A DNA stretch of 64,000 nt from CAZDSS01 sp964508185 (GTDB lineage: Bacteria; Pseudomonadota; Alphaproteobacteria; Sphingomonadales; Govanellaceae). A model generated the notes under the pieces. That model made no database searches and was not told the origin of the DNA. It saw only the letters and a program-made list of their open reading frames with translations. The stretch spans positions 19,406 through 83,405 of the forward strand of contig CAZDSS010000001.1 in NCBI GenBank assembly GCA_964508185.1. Direction: 5' to 3'. Shown here one piece after another: positions 16,937 through 25,009 of the stretch. The position numbers and the translations under genes are program-made. How positions within the stretch are numbered: the first letter of the stretch is position 1; each line of letters starts with the position of its first letter.

Positions 16937-17896
16937 TCAGGCCGCGGCCCTGGTGGCGGGCTGGAAACCGAGGGGAAGGCCCGCATCCGGGACGAAGCCG
17001 TAAAGCTCCTCGCCCGGAAGCGCGGCGGCGACGATCTCGCGCACCTTGACGAGCTTCTCGAGATTGATCCCGGTCTTGAGGCCCATGGCTTCCAGCATGA
17101 AGACGAGATCTTCGGTGACGATATTGCCGCTGGCGCCCGGCGCGAAGGGGCAGCCGCCGATGCCGCCAAGGGAGCTGTCGAGGGTATTGAGCCCCTCTTC
17201 AAGGGCGGCGAGCGCATTGGCAAGGCCGAGGCCGCGGGTATTGTGCAGATGGATGCCCTGGACCGCGTCCTTGCCGGCAACCCCCCGCACGAGACGGATG
17301 ATGTGCTTCACCTGGGTCGGGTTGGCATAGCCCGTGGTATCCGACAGACCCACCTCATCGACGCCCGCTTCCATCAGCCGCTCCGCAAGGCGGGCGATCT
17401 GGGCGTCCGGAATGGCGCCTTCAAGGGTGCAGCCGAAGACGGTCGAAAGGCTGCCCTCGAAGTGGGGCCGCTCGTTCTCCGGCAGGGACTTCACCAGCTC
17501 GGCGATCTGCCGCACTTCCTCGATCACCTGATCATGCGTCCGGCGCAGGTTCTTGAGGCTGTGGGTCTCGCTCACCGAAAGGGGCAGGGTGATCTTGTGG
17601 ACGCCGCACTTGATCGCATTTTCTGCGCCGCGGAAATTGGGGACCAGCGCCGCGACGGTGAGGCCCGGAATGGTTTTGGCGAAGGCCACCACCTCGGCGG
17701 TATCCGCAAGCTGCGGCAACAGTTTGGGCGGCACGAAGGAGCCGACCTCGATCTCGCGCACGCCCGCCGCGGCTTCGGCCGCGATCCAGGCTTTCTTGGC
17801 TTCGAGGGGCATGATGGACTTGATGCTCTGCAGGCCGTCCCGCGGTCCCACTTCGCTTACCAGCACATCAATACCCGCCATTGCATCACTCATCAT
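16937..17896 (-). CDS. HMG-CoA-lyase-family enzyme (possible citramalyl-CoA lyase)
   Basis: TIM-barrel lyase of the HMGL family, 319 residues from ATG 17896 (GGAGGG upstream; an adjacent ATG at 17893 is equally possible). Motifs: VSEVGPRDGLQS at the N-terminus, metal-binding GIHLHNTRGLGLANA, and the signature GGCPFAPGASGNIVTED with the catalytic Cys. The family cleaves 3-hydroxy-3-methylglutaryl-CoA and also (R)-citramalyl-CoA. Next to a family III CoA-transferase and a LeuCD-type hydratase, citramalyl-CoA or an alkyl homologue is the more likely substrate, giving pyruvate or a keto acid plus acetyl-CoA (inference). First gene of the leftward operon; divergent from the CoA-transferase. Confidence 0.9.
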   Translation of the reverse strand: MMSDAMAGIDVLVSEVGPRDGLQSIKSIMPLEAKKAWIAAEAAAGVREIEVGSFVPPKLLPQLADTAEVVAFAKTIPGLTVAALVPNFRGAENAIKCGVHKITLPLSVSETHSLKNLRRTHDQVIEEVRQIAELVKSLPENERPHFEGSLSTVFGCTLEGAIPDAQIARLAERLMEAGVDEVGLSDTTGYANPTQVKHIIRLVRGVAGKDAVQGIHLHNTRGLGLANALAALEEGLNTLDSSLGGIGGCPFAPGASGNIVTEDLVFMLEAMGLKTGINLEKLVKVREIVAAALPGEELYGFVPDAGLPLGFQPATRAAA

Positions 17897-17930
17897 AACC
17901 CTCCATTGATTCGCATAGTGGGATGCTATA

Positions 17931-17943
17931 TTTGTAAGACAAA
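17931..17943. promoter_or_regulatory. Short palindrome TTTGT-AAG-ACAAA in divergent promoter
   Basis: TTTGTAAGACAAA lies in the 115-bp region between the divergent HMGL-like and CoA-transferase genes. It may be an operator for both; its spacing differs from the other operator-like sites. Confidence 0.3.
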
Positions 17944-18011
17944 TTCGCAAGGGCCGGGACGAAAATTTAATACCCCGGCCGCACTTTCGGAAAGTCTCCA
18001 GAGAGGAAGAA

Positions 18012-19226
18012 ATGCAGTCACAAGGCGGGCGTACCGACGAACAGAACGCAACCAACGATCTGCCCCTGGCGGGCGTCAAGATCGTGGAATTCACCCACAT
18101 GGTCATGGGGCCGTCGGTGGGCCTGATCCTCGGCGATCTTGGCGCCGACATCATCAAGGTGGAGCCCATCGGCGGCGACCAGACGCGCCGACTGCTTGGC
18201 GCGGGCGCCGGCTATTTCCCGACCTTCAACCGCAACAAGCGCAGCATCTGCCTTGACCTCAAGTCCGAAAAGGGCCTCGAGATCGCGCGCAAGCTCGCCT
18301 CTGAAGCCGATGTGCTGGTGGAGAACTTCCGCGCCGGCACCATGGACAAGCTGGGCCTCGGCTATGAGGCGCTATCGGCCATCAACCCCGGCCTTATCTA
18401 TTGTTCCGCCAAGGGTTTTCTGCCCGGGCCCTACGAGAACCGCACGGCGCTCGATGAAGTCGCCCAGATGATGGGCGGCCTTGCCTACATGACCGGCCCG
18501 GTGGGACGGCCGCTTCGCGCGGGCTCGTCGGTGATCGACATCACCGGCGGCATGTTCGGGGTGATCGGCATCCTCGCCGCGCTCCAGCAGCGTCACCGCA
18601 CTGGTCGCGGCAAGTATGTAACTTGTTCGCTTTATGAAACAACTGCCTTCCTGGTTGCCCAGCACATGGCCCAGATGGCGGTCACCGGCAAGCCGGCGCA
18701 GCCCATGCCCAACCGCATCTCCGCCTGGGCGATCTACGACCTGTTCGAGACCAAGGACGGCGAACGGGTGTTCGTGGGCGTGGTGAGCGACTCGCAGTGG
18801 GTCACCTTCTGCAAGGCCTTCGGCCTCGACGACCTCGGCAACAACGAGGCCTACCGCCAGAACAACCAGCGCGTGCTCGCCCGCGACGTCATCATTCCGC
18901 GCGTGCAGGAGCTGTTCAAGGGCATGACCAAGGCCGAGCTTCTTGAGAAGCTCGAACAGATCGGCCTGCCCTTTGCCCCCGTCGCCAAGCCCGAGGATCT
19001 CTTCGAGGACAAGCATCTCAACGAATCCGGCGGCCTGGTGGAGGTGACGATCCCCGGCGGCAAGCCCACCCGCCTGCCGGCGCTGCCCATCGCCATGGAC
19101 GGCAAGCGCTTCCAGCGCCGTCTGGACATCCCGGAAGTGGGCCAGCATGCGCGTGAAACCCTCGCCTCCCTCGGCTATTCGGACGAGGAGATCGAGGCGC
19201 TGCTCGCGGAGAAGGTGGCGGGCTGA
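18012..19226 (+). CDS. CaiB/BaiF family III CoA-transferase
   Basis: Family III CoA-transferase, 404 residues, moving CoA between carboxylic acids, typically from succinyl-CoA. N-terminal block LAGVKIVEFTHMVMGPSVGLILGDLGADIIKVEP and central RTGRGKYVTCSLYETTAFL are diagnostic. At the catalytic position, usually Asp in a SLLD-type motif, this protein has Glu in SLYET; this variant needs a structural alignment to confirm. The order CoA-transferase, LeuC-like, LeuD-like on one strand opposite the HMGL-like gene fits activation of a hydroxydiacid before lyase cleavage. AGAGAGGAAGAA precedes ATG 18012. Confidence 0.9.
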   Translation: MQSQGGRTDEQNATNDLPLAGVKIVEFTHMVMGPSVGLILGDLGADIIKVEPIGGDQTRRLLGAGAGYFPTFNRNKRSICLDLKSEKGLEIARKLASEADVLVENFRAGTMDKLGLGYEALSAINPGLIYCSAKGFLPGPYENRTALDEVAQMMGGLAYMTGPVGRPLRAGSSVIDITGGMFGVIGILAALQQRHRTGRGKYVTCSLYETTAFLVAQHMAQMAVTGKPAQPMPNRISAWAIYDLFETKDGERVFVGVVSDSQWVTFCKAFGLDDLGNNEAYRQNNQRVLARDVIIPRVQELFKGMTKAELLEKLEQIGLPFAPVAKPEDLFEDKHLNESGGLVEVTIPGGKPTRLPALPIAMDGKRFQRRLDIPEVGQHARETLASLGYSDEEIEALLAEKVAG

Positions 19227-19268
19227 TCGCGATCGGCCCGTCGGAAACACAAGCTAAGGAAGAGTTCC

Positions 19269-20684
19269 GTGTCCGGAAGTTTGTTCGACAAGATCTGGCG
19301 CGCCCACGAAGTGGCCACCACGGCGGGCGGCGCCACCCTGGTGCTCATCGACCGCATCTTTCTCCATGAGCGGACGGGCAGCGTCGCGCTCAAGAGCCTG
19401 AAGGAGGCGGGGCGGTCGATCCTGACGCCGCGTCACGTCTTCTGCACCATGGACCATATCGTCGATACCTTCCCGGGGCGCACGGACAAGACCCTGATGC
19501 CCACCGGCACCGCCTTCATCACGGAAACCCGCGAGGCGGCGCGCGAGGCGGGCATCACCCTTTTCGACCTTGGCGACGAGCGTCAGGGCATCGTGCATGT
19601 GATCTCGCCCGAGCAGGGCATCGTCCTGCCGGGTCTGACCCTCGTCTGCCCCGACAGCCATACCTGCACGCAGGGGGCGTTCGGGGCGCTCGCCTGGGGC
19701 ATCGGTTCGACTGACGCGGAGCATGCGCTGGCGACCTCCACCCTGCGCATCAAGAAGCCGAAGTCCATGCGCATCACCGTCACCGGCCAACTTGCGCCGG
19801 GTGTCACCGCCAAGGATCTCGCCCTCTATATCCTGTCCAGATACTCCGCGGGCGGCGGCAAGGGCCATGTGATCGAATATGCCGGCTCCGCCGTCGAGGC
19901 GCTGGAAATGGAAGGGCGCATGACCCTGTGCAACATGGCGACGGAATTCGCAGCCTTCTCCGGCATGGTGGCGCCCGACGACAAGACCTTCGCCTATCTC
20001 GAGGGCCGTCCCTATGCCCCCAAGGGCACGGACTGGGACAAGGCCGTCGCCCACTGGCGCAGCCTCCGCAGCGATGCTGACGCGGTCTTCGACAAGGAGA
20101 TCGTCATCGACGGCGCGGAAGTCTCCCCCATGGTCACCTGGGGCACCAGCCCGCAGCATGCTGCGCCCATCGACGGCGTGGTGCCGGATTTCGATTCGGT
20201 GAGCAGCCGCGACAGCCGCGAGTCCTACGACCGCGCGCTCCAGTACATGGACCTCAAGCCGGGAACCCCGCTGTCCGAGGTTGCGATCGAGGCGGCCTTC
20301 ATCGGCTCCTGCACCAACAGCAGGATCAGCGACCTGCGCCGCGCCGCGGCCATCCTCAAGGGGCGCAAGGTCAAGGAAGGGGTCAAGGCCATCTGTGTTC
20401 CCGGCTCCTCCAGCGTGAAGCGCCAGGCGGAGGCGGAAGGGCTCGACCAGGTGTTCAAGGACGCCGGCTTCGAATGGCGCGAGTCGGGCTGCTCCATGTG
20501 CTTTTTCGCGGGCGGCGAAAGCTTCGGCCGCCGCGAGCGCGTGGTGTCCTCCACCAACCGCAATTTCGAAAGCCGTCAGGGGCCGGAGACGCGGACCCAT
20601 CTCGCCTCGCCCGAAATGGTCGCGGCGTCCGCCATAACCGGGCGCCTGACCGATCCGCGCAAACTCGCGGCCGCGGGCAACTGA
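19269..20684 (+). CDS. LeuC-type hydro-lyase large subunit (4Fe-4S)
   Basis: Aconitase-superfamily large subunit of 471 residues, LeuC-like. Iron-sulfur ligands are seen in VCPDSHTCT, FIGSCTNSRISDLR and SGCSMCFF; STNRNFESRQG is the family signature. In the leucine pathway LeuCD isomerises isopropylmalate, but close relatives hydrate citraconate, maleate or dimethylmaleate. No leuA or leuB is near, and the partners are a CoA-transferase and an HMGL-type lyase, so I infer a catabolic (alkyl)maleate hydratase. Start GTG 19269 with AAGGAAGAG upstream. Confidence 0.88.
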   Translation: MSGSLFDKIWRAHEVATTAGGATLVLIDRIFLHERTGSVALKSLKEAGRSILTPRHVFCTMDHIVDTFPGRTDKTLMPTGTAFITETREAAREAGITLFDLGDERQGIVHVISPEQGIVLPGLTLVCPDSHTCTQGAFGALAWGIGSTDAEHALATSTLRIKKPKSMRITVTGQLAPGVTAKDLALYILSRYSAGGGKGHVIEYAGSAVEALEMEGRMTLCNMATEFAAFSGMVAPDDKTFAYLEGRPYAPKGTDWDKAVAHWRSLRSDADAVFDKEIVIDGAEVSPMVTWGTSPQHAAPIDGVVPDFDSVSSRDSRESYDRALQYMDLKPGTPLSEVAIEAAFIGSCTNSRISDLRRAAAILKGRKVKEGVKAICVPGSSSVKRQAEAEGLDQVFKDAGFEWRESGCSMCFFAGGESFGRRERVVSSTNRNFESRQGPETRTHLASPEMVAASAITGRLTDPRKLAAAGN

Positions 20685-20718
20685 TCCCGCGCCGACGTTC
20701 AGTTCCAGGGGACATACC

Positions 20719-21339
20719 ATGCAGCCCTTTACCCAATTGACCGCCGTCGCCATGCCCCTCATCCGGGCCAATGTGGATACCGACGCCATCATCCCCTCGC
20801 GCGAGATGAAGAAGGTGTCCAAGAAGGGCCTGTCCGAAGGCCTGTTCGCCGGCTGGCGCTATCTGGAAGTGGGCGGCCGCACGCCGAACCCCGACTTCGT
20901 CATGAACAAGCCGGAATACAGGAATGCCGAGATCATCCTGGGCGGCGTCAATTTCGGCTGCGGCTCCAGCCGTGAGCATGCGGTCTGGGCCCTCGCCGAA
21001 TACGGCTTCCGCGCCATCATCGCGCCGTCCTTTGCGCCGATCTTTCAGGCCAATTGCGTGACCAACGGGATTCTCCCGGTGGAGCTGCCGGAAGAGGCGA
21101 TCGCCCGGCTGGCGGACGCCGTCGCCGCCGACCCGCAGAGCCGGAAGGTTCATATCGACCTGCCGGCGCAGACGGTGACCGGGCCCGACGGCGCCGCGTT
21201 CCGCTTCGAGATCGGCGAGGAGGCCAAGGAAATGCTGGTCGAGGGGCTGGATCCCATCGACCTCACCCTCAAGCAGCGGGACCGCATTCTCGCGGTTCAG
21301 GAACAGGCCCGGGCGGAGCGTCCCTGGTCGTTCCTGTAA
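20719..21339 (+). CDS. LeuD-type hydro-lyase small subunit
   Basis: Small swivelling subunit, 206 residues, partner of the LeuC-like protein. It contains ANVDTDAIIPSREMKK and the substrate-binding block NFGCGSSREHAVWAL, then SFAPIFQANCVTNGILPV. Length and motifs match the proteobacterial LeuD type rather than the shorter archaeal or DmdB-like type. Translated from ATG 20719, 34 bp after the large subunit. Together they would hydrate or dehydrate a C4-C6 dicarboxylic acid. Confidence 0.88.
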   Translation: MQPFTQLTAVAMPLIRANVDTDAIIPSREMKKVSKKGLSEGLFAGWRYLEVGGRTPNPDFVMNKPEYRNAEIILGGVNFGCGSSREHAVWALAEYGFRAIIAPSFAPIFQANCVTNGILPVELPEEAIARLADAVAADPQSRKVHIDLPAQTVTGPDGAAFRFEIGEEAKEMLVEGLDPIDLTLKQRDRILAVQEQARAERPWSFL

Positions 21340-21388
21340 GCGGGATTCCCATCGTCCCGTAATGATGATTCTTTTTGGATACAATTTA

Positions 21389-21419
21389 GGCGTGTCCTTC
21401 GGGACGCGCCTTTCTTTCA
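21389..21419 (+). terminator. Terminator after LeuD-like gene
   Basis: AGGCGTGTCC-TTC-GGGACGCGCCT hairpin with one wobble, followed by TTTCTTT. Confidence 0.8.
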
Positions 21420-21500
21420 TGGCTATTTGCCGCCCCGGCGAAAGATGGTAAAAGGCCGGACTTCAGCCGCTCTGCGCCCCCTTCAAAAGAGCTTGTCCGG

Positions 21501-21520
21501 TTGTATTAACTTGCATTCAA
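21501..21520. promoter_or_regulatory. TTGTAT-N8-ATTCAA operator-like site
   Basis: TTGTATTAACTTGCATTCAA matches 11 of 12 half-site bases of the palindrome at 6913 and 48042, upstream of TonB receptor 3. Confidence 0.5.
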
Positions 21521-21532
21521 TAGGCCGGAAAC

Positions 21533-21581
21533 CCGCAGAAAACTGCGGAAAATTTGCTCTGGATTATGTACTAATAATATG
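21533..21581. promoter_or_regulatory. Inverted repeat and AT-rich palindrome in TonB receptor 3 promoter
   Basis: CCGCAG-AAAA-CTGCGG (21533-21548) is a perfect stem, followed by TATGTACTAATAATATG (21565-21581), whose right arm ATAATATG matches the class of elements at 3977 and 24235. The 21340-21671 gap holds only these sites and the terminator. Confidence 0.4.
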
Positions 21582-21671
21582 ATGTTATATTTTAGGGACA
21601 TCGGGGGGATCAGGAAGCGTTCAAGCCCCCCGCTTTGGCCCGATAAGACCAAAGTTTTGGGGAAGAAGCTA

Positions 21672-24032
21672 ATGAGCAAGCACAAGATCGCCCATCTGTC
21701 CGGGGTCGCCACCTCCGTGGTCGCCCTCCTGGCAGTGGCAGCGCCCGCCCAGGCGCAGAGCACCTTTGCACTGGAAGAGATTACCGTCACCGCCCGTAAG
21801 CGTGAGGAGAGCATTCTTGATGCGCCGCTTTCCGTCGCCGCGTTTACCGGCAATGCGCTGGTCGAGCGCAGCATCTTCGACCAGAACGACCTGTCGCTCC
21901 AGACTCCGGGCTTCGACTTCACCGCTCCCGGCGGTCTCAGCACCGCCCGTCCGGTGATCCGCGGCATGTCCCAGTCGAGCCGCGCCGGCAGCGAGACCAA
22001 CGTCGCGACCTTCATCGACGGCGTCTATATCGACGGCTTCAGCGGCTCGTCCGTCTTCATGGATTCGCTCGAGCGCGTGGAAATCCTCCGCGGCCCGCAG
22101 AGCGCCCAGTACGGCCGCAACAGCTTCGCCGGCGCCATCAACTACATCACCAAGAAGCCCACCATGGACTTCGAAGCGGGTGTGACCGGCACCATCGGTG
22201 AAGACAGCCGTTTCGGCGCCAGCGGCTATGTGAACGGCGCTGTGGTCGAGGACAAGCTGGCCGTCCGCATCGACGCCGGCTATGACGACACCGGCGGCTA
22301 CTACAAGGATGCGGTGTCCGGCGAACATCTCAGCGCGCGCAAGACCTATTTCGCCCGCGCCGGCGTTCTCGCCAACTTCTCCGACGTGACCTCGGCCATC
22401 CTGCAGGTCACCTATCAGGACAGCCACACCAACACCTTCGCCCGCAACTTCATCGACCCGAACGATCCCAACATGTTCGGTCGCGTGTGGGGCGGCACCG
22501 CCTATCGCGGCCTGCCCACGCTCTATCGCGGCAAGCTCGAGGTCAATCCGGACGAAGCCTTCACCTACGACCCGCTGGCCTTCGCCGGCGACGAGGAAGT
22601 CCTCCGCGCCAACCTCACCATCACCGCGGACTGGGACGACGTGGTCCTGACCTCGATCACGGGCTACGAAGATCGCACCTTCGACACCCTGGCCGACCAG
22701 GACCGTACGCCTGACGGCACCGAATTCACCCTGGCCCCCGCGGGCCCCGGTGGCGGCTCGCCGCGCTTCGTGACCATGCAGACCCTGTCGGGCACGAAGG
22801 AAAAGCGTGAATCCTTCAGCCAGGAGCTGCGCCTTGAATCGAAGGGCAACAGCTTCGTGAACTGGGCCGTCGGCGGCTACTACAGCGAGCTGCAGATCAA
22901 CGAATTCCGCCGTCAGGGCGGCGTCCTGATCTCCGAGCGCACCACGGGTCCGGCCACCGTTCCGAACACCATCCCGGTGATCGTGGACGGCGTCATCCCG
23001 GTCGCCGAGATCACCGACTACGAAACCCAGTTCCTGTCGGCCTTCGGCTCGCTCGACTTCAACATCACCGATCAGCTGGTGCTGTCGGGTGAAGGCCGCT
23101 ACACCTGGGAAGACAAGTCGGTCAACAACACCTTCCTGAGCGCCGCTGCCAACAACGAAGGCTCCGGCCTCGAGATGGCGAAGTTCAAGTATTTCACCCC
23201 GCGCGTCATCCTGACCTACACCCCGCAGGACGATCTGACGCTCTATGCCTCGGTGTCCAAGGGCACCAAGTCGGGCGGCATCAATGCCGGCGTGCGCGCG
23301 CTCTATGAAGACCCCAGCAACCCGCTGACCGAGGACGACATCACCTTCGCGCCGGAAAAGGCGTGGAGCTATGAGATCGGCACCAAGTTCAGCGCCTTCG
23401 ACAACCGCCTGCGCGGCGCCGTCGCCGCCTACTATGTGGACTGGACCAACCAGCAGGTCTCCAACACCCATCGTGTTGCGGGCCGCAGCCTGGTCGCCAT
23501 CCAGAACGCGGCGAAGACCGAAGTGAAGGGTGCTGAAGTCGAACTGACGGCGCTGCTCGCCGAAGGCCTGGTCGGCAACGTCGGCTACGCCTACAACGAC
23601 TCCAAGTACAAGGATGCCGTGTTCTCCGCCTACAACGTGGAAGACGCCGATCTCTACGGCTTCCCGGGCGGCGACGTGAGCGGCCACCGGCTGCAGAACA
23701 CGTCGAAGCACAGCTTCAACGCCGGTCTCGAATACACCATGCCGGCCTTCGACGACTACTACGCCACGGCGCGCGCGGACTATGTCTATCGCAGCAAGCA
23801 GTTCGCGACGCCCGCCAACGTTGCGTGGGTCCCGTCCTACGACACCATCAATCTCAACCTCGCGCTTGAGAATGAATGGACCCGTATCGGCGCCTTCTGC
23901 AACAACGTCCTCAACAACAAGGACGCGAGCGTGGGCTTCAACAGCCGCAACATCAACGGCGAAGTGGTCTACCAGATTCAGCCTCGCGAAGGCCGCCGCT
24001 GCGGTCTCCGCCTGAGCCTGAAGATGAACTAA
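21672..24032 (+). CDS. TonB-dependent outer-membrane receptor 3
   Basis: TonB receptor of 786 residues from ATG 21672 (GGGGAAGAAGC upstream). Signal peptide MSKHKIAHLS to AQAQ; plug with LEEITVTARKREESILDAPLSV, VIRGMSQSSRAG, FIDGVYIDGF and ERVEILRGPQSAQYGRNSFAGAINYITKKP; barrel ending GLRLSLKMN, so the last residue is Asn rather than Phe, a minor deviation. The upstream region has two operator-like elements. It precedes the ABC-2 exporter operon but has its own terminator. Likely imports the pathway substrate or a related molecule. Confidence 0.95.
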   Translation: MSKHKIAHLSGVATSVVALLAVAAPAQAQSTFALEEITVTARKREESILDAPLSVAAFTGNALVERSIFDQNDLSLQTPGFDFTAPGGLSTARPVIRGMSQSSRAGSETNVATFIDGVYIDGFSGSSVFMDSLERVEILRGPQSAQYGRNSFAGAINYITKKPTMDFEAGVTGTIGEDSRFGASGYVNGAVVEDKLAVRIDAGYDDTGGYYKDAVSGEHLSARKTYFARAGVLANFSDVTSAILQVTYQDSHTNTFARNFIDPNDPNMFGRVWGGTAYRGLPTLYRGKLEVNPDEAFTYDPLAFAGDEEVLRANLTITADWDDVVLTSITGYEDRTFDTLADQDRTPDGTEFTLAPAGPGGGSPRFVTMQTLSGTKEKRESFSQELRLESKGNSFVNWAVGGYYSELQINEFRRQGGVLISERTTGPATVPNTIPVIVDGVIPVAEITDYETQFLSAFGSLDFNITDQLVLSGEGRYTWEDKSVNNTFLSAAANNEGSGLEMAKFKYFTPRVILTYTPQDDLTLYASVSKGTKSGGINAGVRALYEDPSNPLTEDDITFAPEKAWSYEIGTKFSAFDNRLRGAVAAYYVDWTNQQVSNTHRVAGRSLVAIQNAAKTEVKGAEVELTALLAEGLVGNVGYAYNDSKYKDAVFSAYNVEDADLYGFPGGDVSGHRLQNTSKHSFNAGLEYTMPAFDDYYATARADYVYRSKQFATPANVAWVPSYDTINLNLALENEWTRIGAFCNNVLNNKDASVGFNSRNINGEVVYQIQPREGRRCGLRLSLKMN

Positions 24033-24058
24033 CAGAGCCTTTCTATCCGTGCCTTGAT

Positions 24059-24096
24059 GCGCAGGTCCCGATTTCGGGGCCTGCGCTTCTTTTTTC
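24059..24096 (+). terminator. Terminator of TonB receptor 3
   Basis: GCGCAGGTCCC-GATTTC-GGGGCCTGCGC hairpin followed by a T-rich run. Confidence 0.88.
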
Positions 24097-24234
24097 TGTG
24101 CAGAGGCGCGGTTTTTCCCTTTCCGTCCAACGATTTATTTGAAGATTTCTGCGCAGGTTTTTGCCCTCCCCGTCCGTATGCAGGGGGCGGGGGCATGCGC
24201 CGCCTGATCCGGCAATGCCCTTGCTTAAAGACAT

Positions 24235-24251
24235 CATATTATTATAACATG
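24235..24251. promoter_or_regulatory. 17-bp palindrome upstream of ABC-2/diiron-oxidase operon
   Basis: CATATTATTATAACATG: arms CATATTAT and ATAACATG agree at 7 of 8 positions around a single T, 46 bp before the ATPase start. Best example of the second operator class. Confidence 0.45.
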
Positions 24252-24296
24252 CAGATGAAGCTTGCCTGCGTGTCCCAGAGGGGGAGTAAGCTACCG

Positions 24297-24998
24297 ATGT
24301 TAGAAGCGATCAAGCTGCGCAAGGAATACGGTTCCAACGTGGCGCTCAAGGGGCTGGATCTCACGGTGAAGCCGGGAGAGATCTATTGCATGCTGGGCGC
24401 GAACGGCGCCGGCAAGACAACGACAGTCAATTGCTTCCTGAACTTTATCAAGCCCACCAGCGGCCAGGCCAAGATCAACGGCATCGACGTTCAGCAAAAT
24501 CCGCTCGAGACCAAGAAATACATCGCCTACATCCCCGAGAACGTCATGCTCTACCGCAATCTGACGGGTCTCGAGAACCTGCAGTATTTCTCGCGCCTCG
24601 GCGGCCATGACTATACGGAGCAGGAATACCGCAAGCTTCTCGACCGCTGCGGTCTGCAGTCGGCGGCTGTCGACCAGCATATCGGCGGCTATTCCAAGGG
24701 CATGCGGCAGAAGGTGGGGATCGCGATCGCCCTCGCCAAGCAGGCGAAGGCGATCCTGCTCGATGAACCCACGTCCGGCCTCGATCCCAAGAGCAGCAAC
24801 GAATTTTCCGAACTTCTTCTCGAGCTCAAGGCCAACAACGTGGCGATCCTCATGGTCACCCACGACCTGTTCCGCGCCAAGGAGACGGGAACCCGACTCG
24901 GCATCATGCGCCAGGGCGAACTGGTGCGCGAAATGAATGCGGCCGAGGTCAGCCATACGGACGTGGAGCGCATCTACCTCGAAGAAATGCAGTACTGA
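24297..24998 (+). CDS. ABC transporter ATP-binding protein (ABC-2 type)
   Basis: ATPase of 233 residues with Walker A GANGAGKTT, signature YSKGMRQKVGIAIALAKQ, Walker B AILLDEPTSGLDP and the H-loop VTHDL. Short, like NosF- or CcmA-type ATPases. ATG 24297 follows AGAGGGGGAGTAAG. First gene of a six-gene rightward operon with two large permeases, aldehyde dehydrogenase, a heme-oxygenase-fold protein and an SDR. It drives the two permeases that follow. Confidence 0.93.
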   Translation: MLEAIKLRKEYGSNVALKGLDLTVKPGEIYCMLGANGAGKTTTVNCFLNFIKPTSGQAKINGIDVQQNPLETKKYIAYIPENVMLYRNLTGLENLQYFSRLGGHDYTEQEYRKLLDRCGLQSAAVDQHIGGYSKGMRQKVGIAIALAKQAKAILLDEPTSGLDPKSSNEFSELLLELKANNVAILMVTHDLFRAKETGTRLGIMRQGELVREMNAAEVSHTDVERIYLEEMQY

Positions 24999-25009
24999 GG
25001 GGGGGTGCC

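Noticed and set aside
19269..21339. LeuC/LeuD as leucine biosynthesis genes
   Set aside because: No leuA or leuB nearby; the neighbours are a CoA-transferase, HMGL-type lyase and amidase. Kept as a family-level call only.
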